Shown here piece after piece: positions 17,423-26,534 of a stretch of DNA of 64,000 bases. The position numbers were made by a program, and so were the translations under genes. This DNA is from Niabella drilacis (GTDB lineage: Bacteria > Bacteroidota > Bacteroidia > Chitinophagales > Chitinophagaceae). The first letter of the stretch is position 1; each line of letters starts with the position of its first letter. Location of the stretch: contig NZ_FMZO01000004.1 of NCBI RefSeq assembly GCF_900101395.1, positions 1 to 64,000 on the forward strand, written 5' to 3'. The notes beneath the pieces were generated by a model. That model was not told the DNA's origin, searched no databases, and saw nothing but the letters and a program-made list of their open reading frames with translations.

Positions 17423-17956
17423 TTAAATAAAAGATTCGTTTTCCTGTTTAATACTGTACACATACTCCAGGAACAGGGATATAAAGAACAGGCAACCGAG
17501 CAACGGCCCCTGGACAAAAAGCGTTTTCCCAAGTGCATACCCGTTAGCGCGTGAGGCAAACAGGATATCGGTAAATAAGGGGCACCCCACCGTTGTGTGC
17601 AGCAGGTAAGTATCCCCTATATATGCGGCTAACGAAGTGCCATAGGTTCCGGCAATGAGCAAAAGGGCGATGCCCCGGATGGCCCTGGAAGAGCTCCCGG
17701 ACCATTGCGCTGATTTAACAATGGTATACAGTGCCCGGTAAAGCAGGATGCAGGCCAGTCCTGTAATCACCGAGGAGATGGCTGCCATAGTCAGTACGGC
17801 TTTCCGGAGCCCGGCACATGGTGTTGTAACATAAAACAGCGGCGTTTTTGAAACGGCCAGGTCATAGAGAATAAAGGTCGCTTTTATAAACAGCACAATA
17901 CCAATAACACAAACCAGGTAAAGGACGTATGTGCCTTTTTTTAATGTTGAACTCAT
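17423..17956 (-). CDS. DUF2975-type membrane protein (third of three)
   Basis: A 177-residue integral membrane protein with four hydrophobic segments (about 9-31, 52-78, 93-115 and 143-166) and the short C-terminal tail IKQENESFI. This tail is nearly identical to that of the first gene of the set, which argues for duplication. DUF2975 proteins have unknown function and are usually paired with an XRE regulator, as here (2 nt away). It probably works as part of the membrane-protein/regulator module. Confidence 0.75.
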   Translation of the reverse strand: MSSTLKKGTYVLYLVCVIGIVLFIKATFILYDLAVSKTPLFYVTTPCAGLRKAVLTMAAISSVITGLACILLYRALYTIVKSAQWSGSSSRAIRGIALLLIAGTYGTSLAAYIGDTYLLHTTVGCPLFTDILFASRANGYALGKTLFVQGPLLGCLFFISLFLEYVYSIKQENESFI

Positions 17957-17978
17957 GATCTGCTGTTGAAAAGGGTTT

Positions 17979-18536
17979 TTAAATAATGGTATCCTGTTCC
18001 ATCTTTACATGAGCGGCATATTGCAATATGTCTGCAATTAAAAAGATGCACAGGGTCAGAAACCAGGATACCGGCGCGTTAAAAAGCGCAGTAAGCAGGG
18101 CATTTTGATATAAATTGTGGTCTGCCAGGTGATTCATGATGGAATCCTGTTTTGAAAAAACGGATTCCTGCCAGGTGGATACCGCTGCATCGATGAGCAG
18201 CACCAGCACATTCAGCCAGCCGATCCATTTGATCATTTTATAATAGCCCATATTCCATTTTACACGGCTCATAACGTTCCGGATGATGCGGAACAGCAAA
18301 TACCCCATGATCAGTATGATCCCTGATTTAATAAATTCCAGGATACTTAAGGGTAATGTCTGGTTGCGGTACGCTTCAACAGATGCGATGCCGGAGGAAA
18401 GCGAATTGGTGATCGCCACCACCAGGTTTGCAATAAAAGCGATGCAAAGAAAGCTCAGCGCCATCAGGCTGCTGCCGGTAATTTTAAATTTCGGAGGCAT
18501 AATGTTGGTTGTTGAATAATCAGATAAAGGATTCAT
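17979..18536 (-). CDS. DUF2975-type membrane protein (second of three)
   Basis: A 185-residue protein with four predicted membrane segments. The start at 18536 overlaps the end of the preceding gene by 17 nt. A second ATG at 18500 (MPPKFKITG) gives a shorter protein and is equally plausible. It shares layout with its neighbours: a membrane segment, an extracytoplasmic loop carrying SVEAYRNQTLP-like text, a segment with GYLLFRIIRNV, and a charged tail (VKMEQDTII) that is related to, but more diverged than, the ENESFI tails of its neighbours. Confidence 0.72.
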   Translation of the reverse strand: MNPLSDYSTTNIMPPKFKITGSSLMALSFLCIAFIANLVVAITNSLSSGIASVEAYRNQTLPLSILEFIKSGIILIMGYLLFRIIRNVMSRVKWNMGYYKMIKWIGWLNVLVLLIDAAVSTWQESVFSKQDSIMNHLADHNLYQNALLTALFNAPVSWFLTLCIFLIADILQYAAHVKMEQDTII

Positions 18537-19062
18537 TTTCTTTTTTCAAAGTGGCGGCTGTTTTTAGAAATTGTTTTAACGTCCACAGCAAAACGGCCAG
18601 TAAAAAGTACATGGATTGGGGCTCTCTAAAAAGGAGCAGGTTATGGAAACTGCGAAATGCCAGGTTGCTGATAGCCCATAAGGAATGCCACTCTTCGAGA
18701 TGCAGGTCCTGTATATTGCCGGCTACTACTCTTACAGTGCCCAATACTCCAAGCCCGATGCATGCATAAATAACCGTATGCAGGGCACGAAGACCTCCTG
18801 AATTGAAAAAGCCTGCCTTTTTATATTGACCAAACAGCTTCAGGAGCATGCCGCCGGTATAAATAAAAATAATATTGGTAAGGATCTGCGTTATAAACCA
18901 TACAAGGGGTTGCTGGTTGGGCGGAACCACATTTGTGAAGCCGGTTTTAATAAAGGGGATGAACCACCGTATATGCCATATGAGGGCCTGCGCCGAAAAT
19001 AACAGGATACACCATAAACCGGATGTAATTATTGAAAGAGTCGTTTTGTACTTCATAACCAT
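18520..19062 (-). CDS. DUF2975-type membrane protein (first of three)
   Basis: A 180-residue membrane protein with four hydrophobic segments and the tail LKKENESFI. A frame can be read upstream to 19107, but the strong promoter at 19078-19108 would place that codon before the transcript start, so ATG at 19062 (or 19056) is the start. It contains the stretch FGQYKKAGFFNSGGLRALHTVIYA, typical of DUF2975 proteins in which a short F-x-N-x-x-x-x-L segment links membrane helices. Its last codons overlap the next gene by 17 nt. Confidence 0.77.
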   Translation of the reverse strand: MVMKYKTTLSIITSGLWCILLFSAQALIWHIRWFIPFIKTGFTNVVPPNQQPLVWFITQILTNIIFIYTGGMLLKLFGQYKKAGFFNSGGLRALHTVIYACIGLGVLGTVRVVAGNIQDLHLEEWHSLWAISNLAFRSFHNLLLFREPQSMYFLLAVLLWTLKQFLKTAATLKKENESFI

Positions 19063-19077
19063 GAACGTTTTAGTTTT

Positions 19078-19108
19078 CAAAGTTATCAAGTATTTAAAAT
19101 AAAACAAA
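19078..19108 (-). promoter_or_regulatory. Consensus Bacteroidota promoter of the DUF2975-XRE operon
   Basis: On the minus strand TTTG (19108-19105), a 19-nt spacer and TAACTTTG (19085-19078) match the TTTG-N19-TAnnTTTG consensus exactly. The predicted transcript starts near 19072, about 10 nt before the ATG at 19062. Confidence 0.75.
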
Positions 19109-19147
19109 AAATATTTATCGTCTTATTTTAAATAAATAATGTTTTAC

Positions 19148-21235
19148 TTAATATCCGGGATTCTGCACCATTTTAGTATCCAGTATAAGCTCCCTTTCCG
19201 GAATGGGGAGCAGCACATGACGGGCCCGGAAGCCCAGGGAGGATAATTGCGCATCTGCAAGTCCAATACGAACGAGTGTGGCAAAATGATACCCTTCCCG
19301 GGATGCCTCTGCTTTTACTATAAGGTTCAATTGATCAAATTTATTATTGTTATCTAAGGTAACGGGGGGCCTTCTGCTGCGGGCCTGGAGCTGGTTCAGC
19401 ATATTTTGTGCTGCCGTTAAATTTCCCATGCGGATGTTGGCTTCTGCATTCATCAGCAATACTTCCGCATACCGGATGGTTGGGAAAATGGCCCGGTTGT
19501 AAAAATAGGTTTTGAATTCGCCGGACAACGGATCCATGCCGGTCCAGAGGATCTCCTTGCTGCCTGCATTCCCGAAAACGGACCCGGCATCTGCTTCTAA
19601 CGCATATTTACCGCTACTGATAACTGCATTTGAGTATTCGATGGCTTTTGCTGATGTATTTTTCAGCAAGGCCGTTTTGGCAAGCAATGTGGTGGCTACC
19701 CATTTTGTTACAAAATTTTTGCTGACAGTATTTACCGGCAAATGAGCGGCAGCAAATTCAAGGTCTTGCTGAATGAAGTCCAGCACGGTGGCCTTAGGGC
19801 TCCTGCCCGGATAGCGTTCCGTATCCATGTTGACCTCCGTCATCAGGGGCACATCTCCAAAGCTGGTAACGAGGTTTATATAACTGTAAGCGCGCAGCAG
19901 CCGGGCCTGTGCTTCGTAGGGGTCCGTATCTGCGCTGTTTATATTATTACAAATACGGATCATTGTATTTGCATACCGGATCGTTTTCCAGGGAAGCGCC
20001 CATATATCGGCAATAAGCTGGGTGCCGGCATTAAAAGAAAAATTATTAAATGCCAGCCATTGCCCGCTGCCTGTGGCATCCTGGCTCATGTAACCATCGG
20101 CTACTACCCGGATCCTGTCAAAATCTGCTGCCGCCATATAAATGCTGTTTATCAGCGGTTGCAAAGCGGCTTCCAAATTCAGTGTGTCCTTTCCCACTAA
20201 AATAATGGCCGGTACGGTTCCCTCATCGGCTGTTTGCACCGAACGATACGGAAGTGGCATATAGTCCTGCCCGGTAATGATCCCATCCCCGTTGAGGTCT
20301 GTCCAGTAAAAGTTGCCGGGCATGGCACCAGGCTGTGTGGGGGGGGGCGTGGCGTACCGGATCAATGAATCGGATGAAAGTCCGGTCAGCACACCATTGG
20401 CACCGGGGGTTATGTTGAACTCGGCAAAAAGGGTATCTGTTTCGTTCAGGTTTCCGGCAGATAAATAATATTTTCCGGGGATCACATCGGTAAACAAAGC
20501 GATACCATCATTGCCGGTGAGGGTCCTGTAAGCATATTTGGGAATGGTGCCGGTGATGGTGGCGGCAAAATCCTCACGGGTATGGAAGAGGTACACAGGA
20601 TAATTGACAAGCGGCAGGCCCCTGGGGGGACTGATAAACCATTTGGTGGCATCGTATACCGTAACAGCAATGGATCCTTTGGGATGCGTATTGGTCAATG
20701 CCCTGGAAAGTTTATAGGCAACCACCTTGTCGGAATGAAGCAGGGTATTTTTTTCAACCAGCAGTCCGTTTACCCAGGTGCTGTCACCGGATTTTATTAC
20801 CTGGATGGTCTTTCCGCTTTCGGTTTTCAGGCGCTGCCCGTTCTGGAGTTGCGAAAAACTGATCAATCCTTTTATGATATGGTCCCGGATATTGCTGGTA
20901 TTCAGAGACGGAGAAGCAACCGTATCTGAATAACTGTTTGGGTGAGAGGCGGATGCGGTAACAGCTCTTGCCATCGTTTTTGAAGAACCACTGTTCTCAA
21001 AGGCCGTATTAGAGACCGTAAACAGGGTGATACCGGCATCCAGGTCTTCCTTCGAAAGAGCGGTCTGTTTTAATACATCGGTAAATATGGATACAGAGGC
21101 ATCTGTTTTTAGCAGGCCGGCAAGGTCGGCAGCATTCCGGATCGCTTCCTTTTCCGGGTTGACGTCTTTATCTTTCTTACAGGAAAAAAGGGCAACGATG
21201 ATTCCTGAAGCAAGCAGGTAAGTGCGGATTCTCAT
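19148..21235 (-). CDS. Fasciclin-SusD fusion lipoprotein
   Basis: A 695-residue lipoprotein (lipobox ALFSC, Cys19). Residues about 35-185 form a fasciclin-like domain (AGITLFTVSNTAFENS, IRDHIIKGLISFSQLQNGQRLKT, VNGLLVEKN). About 190-290 look like a small beta domain of Cna-B type (ITVYDATKWF; DGIALFTDVIPGKYYLSAGN), then a short EF-hand-like DLNGDGIITGQDYMP. The rest is a RagB/SusD domain with WKTIRYANTMIRICNNI, EAQARLLRAYSYINLVTSFGDVPL and a final LLPIPERELILD. SusD proteins bind glycans together with a SusC porin. No SusC gene is near, so the partner, if any, is elsewhere. Confidence 0.82.
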   Translation of the reverse strand: MRIRTYLLASGIIVALFSCKKDKDVNPEKEAIRNAADLAGLLKTDASVSIFTDVLKQTALSKEDLDAGITLFTVSNTAFENSGSSKTMARAVTASASHPNSYSDTVASPSLNTSNIRDHIIKGLISFSQLQNGQRLKTESGKTIQVIKSGDSTWVNGLLVEKNTLLHSDKVVAYKLSRALTNTHPKGSIAVTVYDATKWFISPPRGLPLVNYPVYLFHTREDFAATITGTIPKYAYRTLTGNDGIALFTDVIPGKYYLSAGNLNETDTLFAEFNITPGANGVLTGLSSDSLIRYATPPPTQPGAMPGNFYWTDLNGDGIITGQDYMPLPYRSVQTADEGTVPAIILVGKDTLNLEAALQPLINSIYMAAADFDRIRVVADGYMSQDATGSGQWLAFNNFSFNAGTQLIADIWALPWKTIRYANTMIRICNNINSADTDPYEAQARLLRAYSYINLVTSFGDVPLMTEVNMDTERYPGRSPKATVLDFIQQDLEFAAAHLPVNTVSKNFVTKWVATTLLAKTALLKNTSAKAIEYSNAVISSGKYALEADAGSVFGNAGSKEILWTGMDPLSGEFKTYFYNRAIFPTIRYAEVLLMNAEANIRMGNLTAAQNMLNQLQARSRRPPVTLDNNNKFDQLNLIVKAEASREGYHFATLVRIGLADAQLSSLGFRARHVLLPIPERELILDTKMVQNPGY

Positions 21236-21295
21236 AGCAATTAATATTTTATCGAATATATACCGATAAAATTAGGTGTTTTATGAAACAAAACC

Positions 21296-22582
21296 TCAGG
21301 CGAGCCCCTTCCGTTTCATGCCCAGCCAGGTAGCCAGCTGCAATACTGCAATAATAATAAGTACGGGAACAAGATTTTTGGAAATATCGCCCAAACGGCC
21401 ACCTTCCAGGAACAGGCCATAGAAAGCCTCCAGGCACCAATAAAGAGGAGAGACCCGCATCACGCCCTGGAAAGAAGCCGGCATGGCAAAGGCCGGAACC
21501 AGCAGCCCGCCGATGGCGGCAAACAGTACAATGCTGATGGCACCAACGCCGTTGCTCTGTTCCTGGGTATTGGCAAAGGTACCAATGCAAATGGCGAAAC
21601 TGGTGGCGCACCATCCGCAAAGAAAGGTCACCAGCAGGAGCCCGCCCTTATCGGCCGGAATATTTAAGGCGGGGAGCCCGATCACCGGGAACAGCCAGCG
21701 GCCAATGCTGAAGATAACAGCTGCCTGCAGCATCGTAATGATGATATAGGTGATCTGTTTGGACATTATGGAAACCGATAGCGATGTAGGCATGGTTTTT
21801 AACCGGAGGAAACTGCCGCTTGTTTTTTCCCTGACGAGGCTGCTCCCCAATGAGATCACGATAAAGAACATGGCAAAAAGGGTCCAGGCCGGTATATTGT
21901 GCTGGGTGGCATTGGGCACGGGGAGGCTATTGTCCCTGGAAACCGCCTGCTGGTTTACCGGGGTTTCATTGGAGAGGATCTGCTGCTCCAGCGACTGGGG
22001 AATATTGGGCTCGTTGTTGATGCTGCTATATAATGCCCGTACAATATATTTGCTCTGCACGATCTGCAATACGCTGCTGAGCGCACCGTCGATCCCCTGC
22101 CGGAAGGATTTTTGCAGTACCGGGTGGTAATAAAGGGTTAAAGGGCTTGCTTTTATTTTTGTAGAATCGGCAGCGGTGCTGTCTGCTATGGCGATGGTCT
22201 TCAGTGCTTCTCCGGATACCCGTTCTGCTTTGGCAAGCACATCCTGCGTATATTGAGGCGGAATAACGATGGCCAGCAGGGCCTCTTTATCTTCCATCTT
22301 TTTTTTGATATCCGCTTCGGTTGCGGCGGCCGGCAATTTTTTTAAGGTGAACATACCCCCTTTTTCAAGGGAGGCGATCAGTTCCCGGGCGGCTTCGCCG
22401 GTATCGCGGCTCATAACCAGCAGCGGCACTTTTTTGTCGTTCACCAGCTCAAAAGTGCTGTTCTGTACCGAAGCAATAATGATGGCCAGGATGATGGGCA
22501 TCAGGAACATCAGGGCCAGCCCCACCTTATCCCGCAACAGGATGCGGCCATCTTTTTTTATGCTTGCCCAAAGTTTGTACAT
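21296..22582 (-). CDS. ABC-2-type transporter permease
   Basis: A 428-residue membrane protein: one N-terminal membrane helix (LALMFLMPIILAIIIASV, about 27-44), a large periplasmic domain (about 45-245), then five C-terminal membrane segments. Among these is the LGSSLVREKTSGSFLRLKTMP turn (about 255-275), typical of ABC-2 permeases such as YhgE/YadH types. No ATPase gene lies next to it, so the ATP-binding partner must be encoded elsewhere. It may belong with the fasciclin-SusD gene, 60 nt downstream. The substrate is unknown. Confidence 0.85.
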   Translation of the reverse strand: MYKLWASIKKDGRILLRDKVGLALMFLMPIILAIIIASVQNSTFELVNDKKVPLLVMSRDTGEAARELIASLEKGGMFTLKKLPAAATEADIKKKMEDKEALLAIVIPPQYTQDVLAKAERVSGEALKTIAIADSTAADSTKIKASPLTLYYHPVLQKSFRQGIDGALSSVLQIVQSKYIVRALYSSINNEPNIPQSLEQQILSNETPVNQQAVSRDNSLPVPNATQHNIPAWTLFAMFFIVISLGSSLVREKTSGSFLRLKTMPTSLSVSIMSKQITYIIITMLQAAVIFSIGRWLFPVIGLPALNIPADKGGLLLVTFLCGWCATSFAICIGTFANTQEQSNGVGAISIVLFAAIGGLLVPAFAMPASFQGVMRVSPLYWCLEAFYGLFLEGGRLGDISKNLVPVLIIIAVLQLATWLGMKRKGLA

Positions 22583-22612
22583 CGTGGTGGCAAAAGTAGT
22601 GGTTTTTTCAGC

Positions 22613-22643
22613 TTGCCGGTTGCTCTTTAAATTGGTAAGTTTG
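22613..22643 (+). promoter_or_regulatory. Promoter of the second aspartic-protease gene
   Basis: TTG at 22613-22615, a 20-nt spacer and TAAGTTTG at 22636-22643. Transcription would start near 22648, which is after the upstream ATG at 22645 and so supports the start at 22663. Confidence 0.6.
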
Positions 22644-22662
22644 TATGAAAAATAAAGAAACT

Positions 22663-23082
22663 ATGGGAATCATCTATGCAGAAATAGAATTGATCAATGG
22701 CGACGATCTTGCGCTGGCACGTCGCCATATTATCGGTGAAGAAGCGATCAAACGGATCAAAGTGAATATGCTGGTAGACACCGGCAGTGTATATATGTGC
22801 ATCAATGAAAACGTACAGGAGCAATTGCAGCTCAATATTGTTGAAAAAAGAAAAGGACAGTTGGCCAATGGCAGCATTGTGGAATATGATGTGGCCGGAC
22901 CGATCGAAGTACGGTTTAAAAACAGGCGCTGCGTGGTGGATGCCATGGTGCTCCCCGGCGATAGTGAGATGCTGCTTGGATCGATACCCCTGGAAGATAT
23001 GGACGTACTGATACATCCGTACCGCCAGGAATTGATTGTAAACCCCGAGCACCCTTATTTTGCCCAAATGAAGTTGAAGTAG
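22663..23082 (+). CDS. Solo retropepsin-like (clan AA) aspartic protease, copy 2
   Basis: A 139-residue paralogue of the protein at 8650, alike over its whole length: start MGIIYAEIEL, DTGS at 39-42, KRKGQLANG, LLGSIPLEDMDVLIHP, and NPEHPY near the end. Copy 1 has a slightly longer C-terminus. It probably works as a homodimer because it carries a single catalytic Asp. It is cytoplasmic as far as seen, and the substrate is unknown. It is divergent from the ABC permease gene and convergent with cysS. An in-frame ATG at 22645 is less likely given the promoter position. Confidence 0.78.
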   Translation: MGIIYAEIELINGDDLALARRHIIGEEAIKRIKVNMLVDTGSVYMCINENVQEQLQLNIVEKRKGQLANGSIVEYDVAGPIEVRFKNRRCVVDAMVLPGDSEMLLGSIPLEDMDVLIHPYRQELIVNPEHPYFAQMKLK

Positions 23083-23091
23083 GTCTTGCTT

Positions 23092-24594
23092 TTACTCAAC
23101 ACTCCAGCTGATATTCCCGTCTTTTTCGTCTTTTAAAAGAATACCGATCCCTGCCAGCTGGTTGCGGATCTTATCCGATGTTACAAAATCTTTCCGGCTG
23201 CGCGCTTCCTTGCGGATCTCGATCAGCAGCTGCATTACATCCTGCAGCTTTTCGTTATCGGCAGCGGAAACCGAGGTTAATCCTAAAATGGTTTCAAGAT
23301 AGGTATGAAACTGTTGCTGTAACAACTCAAAAGTGGCTTTTGAAATGCTGGTAAGCGCGATGGTTCTGTCTTTGAAGCTATTGATCACCGGAGCCAGCTC
23401 AAACATATTGGCCAGCACCTTGGCGGTATTGAAATCGTCGCTCATAAATTCATCAAACTCCGCTACCAGTTTCTGAAGATGGGCATCCAGCTCCGGATCT
23501 GCCGCCGTTTCCTTCAGTTCAGCGCCCCGGTCCTGCAGCCGTTTTAAATTTTCATAGGCTTCCCAAAGGCGTTTCAGTCCTTTTTCGGAGGCCTGCAGGG
23601 CCTCGTTACTAAAGTCGAGCGTACTGCGGTAATGACTCTGGAGGATGAAAAACCGTACCACCATCGGGTGGTAGGCCTGCGTCAGCAGGGGATGATCGCC
23701 GCTGAACAATTCCGTAAGCTTGATCACGTTGTTATAGCTCTTGCCCATCTTCCGGCCGTTGATGGTGATCATATTATTGTGCATCCAGTACTTAACCGGC
23801 GCATGGCCATTGCAGATCGTGCTTTGCGCAATTTCGCTTTCATGGTGTGGGAACTGGAGGTCCATACCCCCGCCATGGATATCAAAATGGTCGCCCAGAT
23901 ATTTGGTGGCCATGGCAGAGCACTCAATATGCCAGCCCGGAAACCCTTCGCCCCAGGGGCTGTTCCAGCGCATAATATGTTTGGGAGGCGCCGCTTTCCA
24001 TAGCGCAAAATCTGCGGCATCCCGTTTTTCTTCCTGCCCTTCCAGCTCCCGCGTGGCTTCCAGCAGGTCGTCTATTTTCCGGCCGCTAAGCTTCCCGTAA
24101 TCGTGGCCGGCCGCGTATTTTTTTACATCAAAGTATACGGATCCACTGTTTTCGTACGCATACCCGTCTGCCATGATCTTTTTGATCATCTCAATCTGCT
24201 CCACAATATGCCCGGTGGCCGTGGGCTCAATGGACGGCGGAATGGTGTTGAACAGGTTCATGGCCCAGTGAAACAGGTTGGTATATTTTTGTACCAGCTC
24301 CATGGGTTCCAGCTTTTCCAGCACAGCCTTGCTGGAAATTTTGTCCTCTGCCTCACGGCCCTCCTCCTCAAAATGCCCGGCATCCGTAATATTGCGCACG
24401 TAGCGGACTTTATAACCCAGGTGCTGCAGGTAACGGAATACCACATCAAAGGTAATATAAGGGCGGGCATGCCCCAGGTGACTCTCGCCGCTTACCGTAG
24501 GCCCGCAAACATACATTCCCACATAGCCCGGTGTAATCGGTTCAAACAGTTCTTTCCGGCGCGAATAGGAATTATGTATCTTAAGTGTACTCAT
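23092..24594 (-). CDS. cysS: Cysteinyl-tRNA synthetase
   Basis: A 500-residue class I synthetase that charges tRNA-Cys. The zinc ligand Cys30 is in CGPTV. The HIGH motif reads HLGH (39-42). The remaining zinc ligands lie in HIECSAM and HHESEIAQS (about 207-240). The KMSKS loop reads KMGKS near residue 281. The anticodon-binding domain follows, with the usual final [11 protein letters not shown] segment. Length and motif order are normal. A TATATTTG box on the minus strand (24622-24615) gives a leader of about 15 nt. Confidence 0.96.
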   Translation of the reverse strand: MSTLKIHNSYSRRKELFEPITPGYVGMYVCGPTVSGESHLGHARPYITFDVVFRYLQHLGYKVRYVRNITDAGHFEEEGREAEDKISSKAVLEKLEPMELVQKYTNLFHWAMNLFNTIPPSIEPTATGHIVEQIEMIKKIMADGYAYENSGSVYFDVKKYAAGHDYGKLSGRKIDDLLEATRELEGQEEKRDAADFALWKAAPPKHIMRWNSPWGEGFPGWHIECSAMATKYLGDHFDIHGGGMDLQFPHHESEIAQSTICNGHAPVKYWMHNNMITINGRKMGKSYNNVIKLTELFSGDHPLLTQAYHPMVVRFFILQSHYRSTLDFSNEALQASEKGLKRLWEAYENLKRLQDRGAELKETAADPELDAHLQKLVAEFDEFMSDDFNTAKVLANMFELAPVINSFKDRTIALTSISKATFELLQQQFHTYLETILGLTSVSAADNEKLQDVMQLLIEIRKEARSRKDFVTSDKIRNQLAGIGILLKDEKDGNISWSVE

Positions 24595-24771
24595 ACCATC
24601 TTTTTGTAAGAGTACAAATATAAAGGAGGCGGCTGGTATTTGACCGGGGATGGATAAAAAGAAAAATGAATATACCCGGCAACCGGGTTTGTTAAACCGG
24701 TGCTAAACTCCATTTTATATGCTGTTTAAATAGTAACATTACTACCTGGTAAAACAATCAAAACCGTTTTT

Positions 24772-25332
24772 ATGAAATACCGTTTATTACTGGCTTCGCT
24801 GTTTTTGATGCTATCGGAAAGCCATGCGCAGTTTTTGCTGCAACCCGGGGGATTTGTTGCGGATGGGGGAAAAGGATTCTATGTAGTGGAAGTGCCCGGG
24901 GCCTCGCAGCAGCAATTGTTTGAAGCCCTTGAACGCCGGGTACAAACCAGCTTTGGCGCTTTCCGCAGCCGGGTATCGGCAGATGAGGGCAGGGAGCTCC
25001 TGTTCCAGGCAACGGACCGAGGGGGGCTTACCTATTATGGAAGAGATTATGATGTTACCTTCCTGGCCAGCTTTGAATTTAAGAAGGGCAAAATAAAAGT
25101 GAATGCACCGGTGATCAAAAGTATCCGCAGCTTTAACCCGCTGGTTGATTCTGTGGCCTCCCTGTTAACGGTAAAAAGCCAGGAGCCCCTGATCTTCCGG
25201 GAGTGGCGTTCTTTTGTATATGATAAAAAGGATAAATTAAAAAACCGGCAGCTGAAGGAAACGCTGGAGGCTTTTATGAATAAAAGGATCCTGGAGCCCC
25301 TGCTGGCTGTAAGCGCTGCAGAAGCGTGGTAG
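24772..25332 (+). CDS. Exported DUF4468-like protein
   Basis: A 186-residue protein with a signal peptide (YRLLLASLFLMLSESHAQ). The mature part opens with FYVVEVPGASQQQLFEALERRV, which resembles the start of DUF4468 domains (beta strand, then a helix with a TKxELY/QQLF-type motif), then alternating strands (DVTFLASFEFKKGKIKV), and ends in a helical tail. Probably periplasmic; function unknown. It is convergent with the EEP gene, with 6 nt between the stop codons. Confidence 0.65.
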   Translation: MKYRLLLASLFLMLSESHAQFLLQPGGFVADGGKGFYVVEVPGASQQQLFEALERRVQTSFGAFRSRVSADEGRELLFQATDRGGLTYYGRDYDVTFLASFEFKKGKIKVNAPVIKSIRSFNPLVDSVASLLTVKSQEPLIFREWRSFVYDKKDKLKNRQLKETLEAFMNKRILEPLLAVSAAEAW

Positions 25333-25338
25333 GCTTCC

Positions 25339-26469
25339 TTAATCAGCTGCCGGCGCCAGCCGCAGGTCGCAAACCATCATATAGTGGTCCGAATAGTTGG
25401 TGGTAACGCGCTTTATCTGGTCTATCTCAAAATGATGATCTGTAAAGATGTAGTCGATCCTGAGCGTGGGCGACAGGGAGTTATAGGTCCTGCCGATCCC
25501 GAGCCCTTTTTTCAGAAAGGCATCCTGCATGGCCCCCTTAACCGTATGGTAGGTGTAGGAATTGGGCACATCATTCAGGTCTCCGCAAAAAATAGTGGGG
25601 TTGGGGCTGTTCTTTAATATTTCGGGCATCATGTCGGCCTGGATGCTCCGGTGCTGGATGGCCGTTCTCAGCTTGGTAAAAATATAAAACGCATTGCTGA
25701 TGATATTTCCTTTTGCTTTTTTCAGCGCTTCAATTTTTGAAATATCTTCCTTACGGAACTGGTTCGACTGCAGGTGGGTGGTGTAAACACGGAAGAGCTG
25801 TTTCTCTTTTTTAATATCCACAAAGAGCAGGGCTTCCGGCAGGGTGGGCCTCGGGTAGCGTACGATGCCGGTATCTACAATGGGGAAACGGCTAAAGATA
25901 ACACTCCCGTTAAACAGCCGGTCGCCATCCCAGTCGTGCGAATAATAAAAATACGGATAGCCCAGTCCCTTGCTTACCGCTACAATATTGTTGTACCAGT
26001 CCGGGTTGATGGAAGAGCTGAATTCCTGGAAGCAGAGGATGTCTGCATTGGTGGCCTTGATCTGCTGCAGCATTTTGTACCGGGTCTGGCTTCCTTTATT
26101 GTTATTGACCACCATTTCTACAAAGCGGGCTACATTCCAGGTAACAATACGGATCTGTCCTGCTTTTTTTTCCTGTTGAAACGGCTTTTTAAAGTTGAAG
26201 GCAAAAAAATTGGTAATCGCCCCTCCCCCCAGGATCACTGCTATTGCCGATATCAATGCCCATTGCTTCCTGATAAAGATCCACCAGCATAAAAAGGCAA
26301 AAACCAGTAACAGCAAAAAAGGGAACGCCAGGCCAAAAATATAAAGGATGGGCCAGTCCATCGGGCTGATGTAAGCAGCCAGGCATGCCAATAAAAAAAA
26401 GAAGACCACCAAAACATTGATGCCCAACAAAACCTTATTGCTGATTTTTGCAAAAACACTCATCGCCAA
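25339..26469 (-). CDS. Membrane-anchored endonuclease/exonuclease/phosphatase-fold protein
   Basis: A 376-residue protein with three N-terminal membrane helices (about 12-33, 37-63 and 72-92), followed by an EEP domain. The active-site motifs are all present: VTWNVARF, CFQEFSS, CGDLNDVPNS, LRIDYIFTD and TNYSDHYMMV. The catalytic residues N, E, D-x-N, D and DH can be located in order. EEP enzymes cleave phosphodiesters or phosphates in nucleic acids, lipids or nucleotides; the target here is unknown. It is the last gene of the metF-rlmD-rhomboid operon. Confidence 0.87.
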   Translation of the reverse strand: MAMSVFAKISNKVLLGINVLVVFFFLLACLAAYISPMDWPILYIFGLAFPFLLLLVFAFLCWWIFIRKQWALISAIAVILGGGAITNFFAFNFKKPFQQEKKAGQIRIVTWNVARFVEMVVNNNKGSQTRYKMLQQIKATNADILCFQEFSSSINPDWYNNIVAVSKGLGYPYFYYSHDWDGDRLFNGSVIFSRFPIVDTGIVRYPRPTLPEALLFVDIKKEKQLFRVYTTHLQSNQFRKEDISKIEALKKAKGNIISNAFYIFTKLRTAIQHRSIQADMMPEILKNSPNPTIFCGDLNDVPNSYTYHTVKGAMQDAFLKKGLGIGRTYNSLSPTLRIDYIFTDHHFEIDQIKRVTTNYSDHYMMVCDLRLAPAAD

Positions 26470-26534
26470 ACCCTTTCGACCCGAAAGATAATTAAGTTAA
26501 TCTGCAATCGGCAAAACGGGGGAATCGATTTTCG

